From the NCBI GenBank assembly GCA_937897365.1, contig CALCOP010000110.1, positions 1-7,600 of the forward strand: a stretch of DNA of 7,600 bases. Direction: 5' to 3'. Below, piece by piece: positions 1 to 5,897 of this stretch. Within the stretch, counting starts at the first letter, position 1; each line of letters starts with the position of its first letter. The position numbers and the translations under genes are program-made. The notes below the pieces were generated by a model. That model saw only the letters and a list, made by a program, of their open reading frames with translations, searched no databases and was not told the DNA's origin. This stretch comes from an uncultured euryarchaeote (GTDB taxonomy: Archaea; Thermoplasmatota; Poseidoniia; Poseidoniales; Poseidoniaceae).

Positions 1-25
1 AGAGTGGCTCGACAGTTTGAGTCCT

Positions 26-1108
26 ATGCACATGCACCTCGGAGAAAGGATTCGTCTTACTCTTTTTGGTACAAGTCACGGACCCCGAGTTGGAGCGCTG
101 CTTAACGGCGTTCCTGCTGGCATTGAAATAGACAATGAAGCCATTGAAGCGGCTATGGCAACTCGACGACCAGGAGGGCGTTATGCAAGTAAACGCAGAG
201 AGCCAGATATTGTTGAATTTCGAACGGGAATATCCGAAGGAAAGACTACCGGCGAAGAAATTGAAATTTCCATAGCAAATAAAGATGCCAAATCAAGAGA
301 CTATAGCTTCTTACCTGCTCACCCGCGTCCAGGTCACCAAGACATGGTCATGCACAAGCGCACCAATGGCGAAGCTGACTTGAGAGGGGGAGGTACTTCC
401 TCTGCTCGATTGACTGCTGCACTGGTCGCTGCTGCCTCCTTGCTTTCACCACTTCTTAACAAAATCAATGTCAAATGTGAGGCTCATGTCGGCGCAATTG
501 GACATGTCGAAGCACGAGATATGGACCAATGCCCACCAAGATGGAAAAATGATGCCTGTGGAGATATGCGATGCCGCGACCCGGTAGCTGCCGTTGAGAT
601 GGTGGAGACGGTTAAGCGGCATCGAATACAAGGTAATTCAATTGGCAGTCGCGTTGATTTGCAAATATCTGGTTTGCCACTCGGACTTGGTGAACCTTGG
701 TTTGATGGACTTGAACCAGCCCTTGCTCGGGCAATGATGGCCATTCCTGCCGCTCGTGGCGTCATGTTTGGCCGTGGTTTTGAAGTTATCAAGATGACCG
801 GTTTAGAACACAATGATGTTTGGGGTGGAACAGCACAAAATCCGGTTTTGACCGGCGAAAAACCCGACGGGGTGATTGCAGGCTTAGCGACTGGTTCACC
901 AATCCGAGTATCCGTCGCTTTCAAACCTCCATCGAGTATTCCTTCAAAACAGCACACGCTCAATCTTGAAACAGATTCAGTTGAACCACTGGTTGTTGGT
1001 GGACGCCATGACCCAGTCTTAGGTCCTCGTGCTGTAGCAGTAGTCGAATCCATGGCTCAACTCATTCTTTGTGATCTCGCTCTACGTGGAGGTTATCTTG
1101 ATGATTAA
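26..1108 (+). CDS. aroC: Chorismate synthase (divergent active-site motifs)
   Basis: Chorismate synthase converts 5-enolpyruvylshikimate-3-phosphate to chorismate in the cytoplasm, using reduced FMN; it is the last common step to aromatic amino acids. The 360-residue product has the expected family length. Numbered from the ATG at 26, it shows GTSHG (15-19) where the family has GESHG, the basic patch RRPGGR (47-52) then KRREPD (56-61), RPGHQD (101-106) with the conserved His, RGGGTSSAR (120-128) where the family usually has RGGGRSSAR, FKPPSS near residue 300, and the C-terminal signature RHDP (327-330) leading to VVES. The reading frame is open to the window edge and also offers TTG at 17 and ATG at 32; no strong ribosome site separates them. 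I prefer 26 or 32 because family members begin about a dozen residues before the GESHG-type motif. It is co-transcribed with the aspartate kinase behind it. Family assignment is firm; the exact start is not. Confidence 0.93.
   Translation: MHMHLGERIRLTLFGTSHGPRVGALLNGVPAGIEIDNEAIEAAMATRRPGGRYASKRREPDIVEFRTGISEGKTTGEEIEISIANKDAKSRDYSFLPAHPRPGHQDMVMHKRTNGEADLRGGGTSSARLTAALVAAASLLSPLLNKINVKCEAHVGAIGHVEARDMDQCPPRWKNDACGDMRCRDPVAAVEMVETVKRHRIQGNSIGSRVDLQISGLPLGLGEPWFDGLEPALARAMMAIPAARGVMFGRGFEVIKMTGLEHNDVWGGTAQNPVLTGEKPDGVIAGLATGSPIRVSVAFKPPSSIPSKQHTLNLETDSVEPLVVGGRHDPVLGPRAVAVVESMAQLILCDLALRGGYLDD
1088..1093 (+). promoter_or_regulatory. Ribosome binding site of the aspartate kinase gene
   Basis: GGAGGT lies inside the last codons of aroC, 7 bases before the ATG at 1101. 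It selects that ATG as the start and, with the 8-base overlap of the two genes, indicates translational coupling. Confidence 0.8.
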
Positions 1109-2423
1109 ATCCATGACTGTGCATAAATTCGGTGGTTCTTGCCTTCGAGATATTTCTGATTTAAGCCGTATTGCTGAAGTGATTCAACACTGGCCCGGGC
1201 AGTCTGTTCTTGTCGTATCTGCCCTCTGGGGCACGACCGACCGGTTAATGAGAGCGAGTCAAGAGCCTCGATATGCAAGTCGACTGGTCAATGACCTCTC
1301 TCGACAGCACTTGCGATTCGCCCCAGGTTTAATCGACGGAGACAATGCAAAATTGTTCAAAGCTGTATTGAAAGGAATTGAACTCTCTCTTGATGAACTC
1401 TCACGCAACCCGCATGAGTGGAGTGCTACAAACCGTTTATTGGCTGCTGGTGAACGTCTCTCTGCATTGGTTGTCGCTCACCATCTGCAGAAACTCGGCA
1501 TTCCAGCACACCCTGTGGGAGCCGAAGATATTGGTCTTCAACTCAAAGGAGTCAACAGAGCGCCCACTGTAGACCTTGAGACTTCAATGAAACAATTAGA
1601 TCGCAGTGCGCTTCATGGAACGCCTGTTATTACCGGCTGGTTCGGAGAGGGTTCTGATGGTGAATTAGCGCTGCTCGGGCGTGGAGGAAGTGACCACACT
1701 GCAACTTCAATTGCCCATCTCATCGATGCAGATAAAGTCGTTTTGTGGAAAGATGTTGACGGTGTTTTACCGTTGAACCCTCGATGGGGTATCTCGTCAA
1801 AACCTGTGCCTTACCTCGGTTATGGTGAAGCTGTGGAATTATCTCGACTTGATACACCGGTTTTGCATCCCGCTACCGTTGAACCCCTTCGGAGTATCGG
1901 AATACCTCTTGAAATTCGTGACTTGCGAGGTGTCGTGCGACAAACGGCTTCTACCATTATCGGACCAGACTTGCATCAAACTCGGAGAATCAAGGCCGTC
2001 GGATGCCTACCAAATGTGGTTCAAGTAAGTGTTCAATCACCATCACTTGAAGCTCAAAGTGAGAAATTAGGTCGAGTGTTAGTTGATTTTGCTGGCGAAA
2101 ATATTCCTTGTTGGGATTTGGAATCAAAACCTGGTAGCATCACTTGGACTGTTTCTCAACACGACCTTAAATTGGCGAAAAGCATTGTTTCAAAATACTT
2201 TGACAAATCCAAAACGAATGAATTTGGTGTTATGTTTTCCTTGGTTGGAAATAAATTACCTGAAGATTCGGAATCTGAGTTAATCGAAAAATTAGAAGAA
2301 ATGCTCGATGTCGAAGTCTTATCTGTAAACGACCACGCTATCCGTCTAATCTCAAAAAGCAGTGAAATTCATACGATGTTAGAAATCTTAGCAAATTACT
2401 TGCAACTGGCTGTTGAAGTTTAG
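1101..2423 (+). CDS. lysC: Aspartate kinase (monofunctional, two ACT domains)
   Basis: Aspartate kinase phosphorylates L-aspartate to 4-phospho-L-aspartate, the entry to lysine, threonine and methionine synthesis. The 440-residue product has an amino-acid-kinase domain with KFGGSC (9-14; the usual KFGGSS with a final Cys), AAGERLSA (115-122), LGRGGSD (192-198) and WKDVDGV (216-222), then GEAVELSRLDTPVLHP (242-257). About residues 295-440 form the paired ACT region that usually senses end products, the second starting near FSLVGNKL. No homoserine dehydrogenase domain follows, so it is not a ThrA-type fusion. The ATG at 1101 is chosen over upstream GTG 1071 because GGAGGT at 1088-1093 lies 7 bases before it and KFGG falls at the usual distance; ATG 1113 is possible but less well spaced. 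The ATG overlaps the aroC stop by 8 bases. Its stop overlaps the stop of the convergent gene. Which amino acid inhibits it cannot be read here, and the symbol reflects function rather than proven orthology. Confidence 0.93.
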   Translation: MIKSMTVHKFGGSCLRDISDLSRIAEVIQHWPGQSVLVVSALWGTTDRLMRASQEPRYASRLVNDLSRQHLRFAPGLIDGDNAKLFKAVLKGIELSLDELSRNPHEWSATNRLLAAGERLSALVVAHHLQKLGIPAHPVGAEDIGLQLKGVNRAPTVDLETSMKQLDRSALHGTPVITGWFGEGSDGELALLGRGGSDHTATSIAHLIDADKVVLWKDVDGVLPLNPRWGISSKPVPYLGYGEAVELSRLDTPVLHPATVEPLRSIGIPLEIRDLRGVVRQTASTIIGPDLHQTRRIKAVGCLPNVVQVSVQSPSLEAQSEKLGRVLVDFAGENIPCWDLESKPGSITWTVSQHDLKLAKSIVSKYFDKSKTNEFGVMFSLVGNKLPEDSESELIEKLEEMLDVEVLSVNDHAIRLISKSSEIHTMLEILANYLQLAVEV

Positions 2424-3346
2424 TCATCAGCCCGCTTTTCTCGGAAACTTTGCAGATGAGTAGGTAGGTTGAGCGCAAAGAGTCCGCCAACGACACAGAA
2501 CACGAAGAATGTGCCCAATGCGACACCGTAAACAGAGATCAACTCGACTGATTCCTCCATACGAAGCGCAGTGTCTTTTGAGAGAATACCAACAAAGAAC
2601 GGTAGAATGGTATTTGCAGAAAGGACGACAGTGGCAAGCAGAGTGGCAATAATAGGGTTGATGAGTAGGGAGCGATGATACTTACCGACAATTTTCTGTG
2701 GATTCATGACATAAACTTCGTTTGTACGAATACTTGTGTCGAGCATCGAATATCGAAGAACACCATTGGTGAGTTCAAAATACATAATGAGAAGCACTGC
2801 GTAAATAACAACGAGTGCTGAAAGTAAGAATGGTTTGTCTTGAAGACCGAACAAATCGTTTGAAAGAGTAACTTTCGATGATGCGAAACGTAGAATCGCA
2901 AGTATGAACATGAGATTGCTCACGAGTGTAAAGCGACCATCCCGTTGGAATGTTCCCCAAAAACCGGTACCGGTAGCGCCAGCAATGAGAATCAATTGAA
3001 GCACAGTTGCAACGCCCAGGCTTCCAGTAATCATGTACCAGAGCGTCCCTTCTGCTGGCGATATCATGTATGTCAGCAAAGCCAATGCGACAAGAATACC
3101 ATAGACGCCAAGTTGGAGATTTTGAACCATCTTCGCAGGGGGTAGGAATTTGGTCTTTGGAACCAAAGGCCCGCCGAGAAGGCTTTCGATGAACGATGGA
3201 ATTTCGACTTCAGGAATAGCATCCTTAGGGATATCGCTTCCCGAGCCAATTTGTCCTGCAATCTTCTTTCGAGAGGGTGCAGCAGAACGAACGGTCTTTC
3301 CATCATACAAGTGCGCTGTGTCGCTGGAAGGTCGTGATACAGTCAT
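2420..3346 (-). CDS. Six-helix membrane protein of the MoxR/DUF58 operon, function unknown
   Basis: I do not recognise this 308-residue protein. A hydrophilic N-terminal part of about 70 residues has a Ser/Arg/Lys-rich start and then an acidic, Pro-containing stretch (about 38-52). Six hydrophobic segments follow at roughly 76-96, 101-124, 139-156, 172-191, 226-254 and 267-293, and it ends in a short charged tail. The loop between segments 4 and 5 (about 192-225) is the longest and is polar, with several Arg and Lys, as expected for a cytoplasmic loop. No transporter, protease or transglutaminase motif was seen. It is the last gene of the operon, 9 bases after the DUF58 gene, with its ribosome site overlapping the DUF58 stop. 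Other MoxR/DUF58 operons often end in multi-pass membrane proteins, so a membrane partner of that system is the best guess. Its stop overlaps that of the aspartate kinase gene on the other strand. Confidence 0.85.
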   Translation of the reverse strand: MTVSRPSSDTAHLYDGKTVRSAAPSRKKIAGQIGSGSDIPKDAIPEVEIPSFIESLLGGPLVPKTKFLPPAKMVQNLQLGVYGILVALALLTYMISPAEGTLWYMITGSLGVATVLQLILIAGATGTGFWGTFQRDGRFTLVSNLMFILAILRFASSKVTLSNDLFGLQDKPFLLSALVVIYAVLLIMYFELTNGVLRYSMLDTSIRTNEVYVMNPQKIVGKYHRSLLINPIIATLLATVVLSANTILPFFVGILSKDTALRMEESVELISVYGVALGTFFVFCVVGGLFALNLPTHLQSFREKRADD

Positions 3347-3350
3347 TTTC

Positions 3351-3357
3351 TCACCTC
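3351..3357 (-). promoter_or_regulatory. Ribosome binding site of the six-helix protein, overlapping the upstream stop
   Basis: On the minus strand GAGGTGA ends 4 bases before the ATG at 3346. Its first two bases are part of the TGA stop of the DUF58 gene (3358-3356), which points to coupled translation. It fixes the start at 3346. Confidence 0.8.
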
Positions 3358-4669
3358 AAAATCCTCTTGCCCCAGCAAGTGCGGTGGAGAGCAGCATATC
3401 TGGCTCCCAATCCATAATGTTCACACCGAGTCCACGAAGTTCGCTGATGAGAACATCACGTTCAGTTTTCATGACTTCATATCCAGTACGATCGATTCGA
3501 CGAGCGTCGAATTCAAATTCAAGTGAAGAGGGTGTGAGAACCGTTACATCGAAGTTTCTGGCTCTAAAGTCACGCAATGCATTCACAATTGTAGGATCAT
3601 CCTCGAGGTTTGACAAGAAAATGATTGGGCTACCTTTGTTGATGTGCGGTAAGATACGGTTAACGACAACTTGTAACGGGATATTTCCACGAGCAACTGC
3701 ACCGGCGAGTTTGGTTAAAATGACATAGAGTTGCTTTTTACCGGTATCTCGGTCAACACTCACTACCTCGTCGCCATAAACAATGACGCCGACAGAGTCT
3801 CTGCGGCCAAGGAAGTACTTCGCCAATGACGCTGCTGCACGTGTCGAATAGACAAGTGCATTTCGCGAAACAGGGCCTGTTTCGGCCACCGAACGTGAAT
3901 CGACAATAATGATGATATCAGAAACAGCATCTCGTTCGCGTTCATTGACCATCAGTTTTCCTGAACGGGCGTACGCAGACCAGTTAATCGCTCGGAATGA
4001 ATCGCCTTCGAAGTATTCACGAAGGGAATAAAATTCTGAACCTGGCCCTGGTTGTCGAATGTTAACAGCTCCCGTGAAAATCTTGGGAACACGGGATTTA
4101 ACAAAGGTCTCTTTGAGGTCTTCCATTTTCGGGAACACGAGGAAATCGTTGTAGACATGCAATTCTTTTTCCTTGTGAAATAATCCGAATGGATCTTGAA
4201 TTCTAACGGCCACTGGACCGACGCTGTAGAATCCTCGTAATGGACATTCAACTGTATATTCGATGAAGGTTTCACGGCGAGGGCCGAGTTCCATCAAAAT
4301 GTAATTTGCACCATCTTTGATGCGCATTACTTCAGGAACTCGATCTCGAACTTCAAGTATTTTAGCGAGGGATGAATGGTTTTGCATCCTCAGTGTAATG
4401 TTGAGTTCTCCATCTTCAAAAATCCGGGCACTCGACAATTTACGCATTGCGCTAACACTGTTCAATGCTGCACCTTCTTCTCCTGACCATTCATCTGCAC
4501 GACGACCTGTAGCGGCAACGTCTGCATGGCCGCCAAATAAGGCAGCCCATGTAAGGAACACGAAGATGACAACCGCAATCGTGACAAGTTGGGAATTTCG
4601 CAAGGTCAAACCAAGCAAATACATGGCAATAGCCAAGCTTCCTAACATTGCAGATTTACGACTCCACAT
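3356..4669 (-). CDS. DUF58 / VWA-like membrane protein, partner of MoxR ATPase
   Basis: A 437-residue DUF58-family protein. Two hydrophobic helices near the N-terminus (about 6-23 and 27-44) anchor it; then come a beta-rich region with DPFGLF (159-164), the DUF58 signature from PGPGSEF (207-213) through LREYFEGD to INW (228-230), and a von Willebrand A-like part starting at VDSRSV (256-261) with the later strand FLSNLEDD (351-358). DUF58 proteins are normally encoded next to MoxR ATPases, as here, and are thought to work with them in assembling or activating membrane or secreted proteins. The metal site looks degraded: DxSxS is replaced by DSRSV and the later SD by SN. Start: GAGGTGA at 4681-4675 is 5 bases before ATG 4669, better spaced than ATG 4672; GTG 4678 lies inside the ribosome site itself. 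Family assignment is firm; the client is unknown. Confidence 0.9.
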   Translation of the reverse strand: MWSRKSAMLGSLAIAMYLLGLTLRNSQLVTIAVVIFVFLTWAALFGGHADVAATGRRADEWSGEEGAALNSVSAMRKLSSARIFEDGELNITLRMQNHSSLAKILEVRDRVPEVMRIKDGANYILMELGPRRETFIEYTVECPLRGFYSVGPVAVRIQDPFGLFHKEKELHVYNDFLVFPKMEDLKETFVKSRVPKIFTGAVNIRQPGPGSEFYSLREYFEGDSFRAINWSAYARSGKLMVNERERDAVSDIIIIVDSRSVAETGPVSRNALVYSTRAAASLAKYFLGRRDSVGVIVYGDEVVSVDRDTGKKQLYVILTKLAGAVARGNIPLQVVVNRILPHINKGSPIIFLSNLEDDPTIVNALRDFRARNFDVTVLTPSSLEFEFDARRIDRTGYEVMKTERDVLISELRGLGVNIMDWEPDMLLSTALAGARGF

Positions 4670-4674
4670 CATAC

Positions 4675-4681
4675 TCACCTC
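4675..4681 (-). promoter_or_regulatory. Ribosome binding site of the DUF58 gene
   Basis: Minus-strand GAGGTGA. It lies 5 bases from ATG 4669 and only 2 from ATG 4672, and it contains the GTG at 4678. It therefore argues for 4669 as the start and against the longer GTG version. Confidence 0.75.
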
Positions 4682-4702
4682 AAAATCAGTTTCGTATTAC
4701 GC

Positions 4703-5878
4703 TCAAACTGTAGGTACTGGAACTTCTCGTAGAATGGTTTGAATCACTTCACCAGCCTCAAGGCCCTTGATTTGATGTTCAGGCTTGAGGATAATTCGGT
4801 GTGCAAGTGCCAATTCAGCGATGACTTTGATATCGTCAGGAGTGACGAAATCTCGGCCACGTAGAGCGGCGGCAGCACGTGATGTCTTGAGCAATGCTTG
4901 GGAACCACGAGGTGAAGCGCCAACCAAAACACGAGGATCTTCGCGTGTTCGGGAAACAACTTCAACCATATACATTCGTAGAGCAGGGTCGACGTAAACG
5001 AATTCACATGCTTGTTGCATGTTAATCACCATTTCAGGACTGGTAATGACTTCGACTTCGACTGCATCTTTTCCACGTGAAATACGACGGGAAAGAATCT
5101 CATCTTCATCTGCACGGTCAGGATATCCAACGGACATCTTGAACATGAAACGGTCAAGTTGTGCTTCTGGAAGTGGGTAAGTACCTTCTTGTTCAACCGG
5201 GTTTTGAGTTGCCATAACAATAAACGGTGCTGGAAGCTTGTGTGTTACAGTACCAATGGTAACTTGCTTCTCTTGCATAGCCTCAAGCAAAGCAGCTTGA
5301 GTCTTTGGAGGAGCACGGTTGATTTCGTCAGCGAGGAGAAGGTTACAGAACAGAGGTCCTGGTTTGAACGTAAATTCGCCCTTCTTTGCATCATAGATGT
5401 TCGTACCTGTGATGTCAGCAGGGAGCAAGTCAGGCGTGAATTGTACACGCTTGAAATCACAACCAAGTGCGTCTGCAAAGGTGTTGGTCATCAATGTCTT
5501 CGCCAGACCTGGGTAATCTTCGAACAGAAGATTACCGTTGGAAAGGATGTTGATAAGAACATTATCGATAACGTGTGATTTACCGATAATTACTTTCTGG
5601 ACTTCGGCACTGATTGCGCTTGCAATCGAACCGACGGCCTTCAACTTCTCTTTGTTTTCTGGGCTGGTCTGGTGCTTCGGCTGGGCCGGAGCGGCCGGTG
5701 CTGCAGGTGCTGGGGCCGGAGCTGGCGCTGCTGGTGCTGCTGGCATAGGCGCTGGTGCTGCTGGCATAGGTGCCGCAGGCATTGGCGCTGCTGGTGCAGG
5801 CATAGCTGGTGCTGCTGGGGCCGCAGGCGCTGCTGGCGCTGGCGCGGGCGGGGCTGCTGGTGGTGCGGGGGGTTGCAT
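4703..5878 (-). CDS. MoxR-family AAA+ ATPase with Ala/Pro-rich N-terminal tail
   Basis: MoxR-type AAA+ ATPase, 391 residues against about 310-330 for most relatives. The excess is residues 2-67, almost only Ala and Pro with a few Met. The ATPase core begins near residue 75. Visible motifs: Walker A region EDYPGLAKT (120-128), Walker B LLLADEINRA (180-189), sensor 1 MATQNP (222-227), the MoxR signature EQEGTYPLPEAQLDRF (229-244), and GASPRG (320-325) in the lid region, followed by the helical C-terminal subdomain. All catalytic elements appear intact. MoxR proteins act in the cytoplasm, hydrolysing ATP to remodel client proteins together with DUF58/VWA partners; the DUF58 gene follows directly. 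The ATG at 5878 is supported by GGAGG 9 bases upstream, so the tail is likely translated. The tail resembles flexible Ala/Pro linkers of other multidomain enzymes; its role here is unknown. Confidence 0.94.
   Translation of the reverse strand: MQPPAPPAAPPAPAPAAPAAPAAPAMPAPAAPMPAAPMPAAPAPMPAAPAAPAPAPAPAAPAAPAQPKHQTSPENKEKLKAVGSIASAISAEVQKVIIGKSHVIDNVLINILSNGNLLFEDYPGLAKTLMTNTFADALGCDFKRVQFTPDLLPADITGTNIYDAKKGEFTFKPGPLFCNLLLADEINRAPPKTQAALLEAMQEKQVTIGTVTHKLPAPFIVMATQNPVEQEGTYPLPEAQLDRFMFKMSVGYPDRADEDEILSRRISRGKDAVEVEVITSPEMVINMQQACEFVYVDPALRMYMVEVVSRTREDPRVLVGASPRGSQALLKTSRAAAALRGRDFVTPDDIKVIAELALAHRIILKPEHQIKGLEAGEVIQTILREVPVPTV
5678..5875 (-). repeat. GC-rich Ala/Pro-coding low-complexity repeat in the MoxR gene
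   Basis: This stretch encodes residues 2-67 of the MoxR protein, made of GCN and CCN codons with four Met. It is far richer in G and C than the rest of the window. An exact 20-base direct repeat occurs at 5730-5749 and 5751-5770, a 21-base period equal to seven residues (PMPAAPA on the minus strand), with looser copies towards 5800. Confidence 0.85.
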
Positions 5879-5887
5879 GTCTATTTT

Positions 5888-5892
5888 CCTCC
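5888..5892 (-). promoter_or_regulatory. Ribosome binding site of the MoxR gene
   Basis: Minus-strand GGAGG, 9 bases before the ATG at 5878, inside the 19-base gap after the DUF4350-like gene. It supports translation of the Ala/Pro-rich tail rather than a start at one of the Met codons within it. Confidence 0.75.
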
Positions 5893-5897
5893 AATTA

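Noticed and set aside
1..20. Possible tail of an upstream + gene ending at TGA 18-20
   Set aside because: Only five codons are visible in that frame and nothing identifies a protein. It would fit a gene ending just before aroC, but support is too thin for a feature.
484..1053. 189-codon open frame on - inside aroC
   Set aside because: Shadow of aroC; the translation shows no recognisable domain and no ribosome site was evident.
2424..2445. CTTTTCT after the aspartate kinase stop as a T-rich terminator
   Set aside because: The tract is too short, and similar runs occur by chance within the opposite gene; no hairpin precedes it.
3150..3728. 192-codon open frame on + across the DUF58/membrane gene junction
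   Set aside because: Antisense shadow that spans two well-supported minus-strand genes; Ser-rich sequence with no motif.
5492..5521. MoxR Walker A reads EDYPGLAKT instead of GxxxxGKT
   Set aside because: Loss of the first Gly and Ala before Lys are common in the MoxR family (forms such as EDVPGLAKT), so this is not a sign of inactivity.
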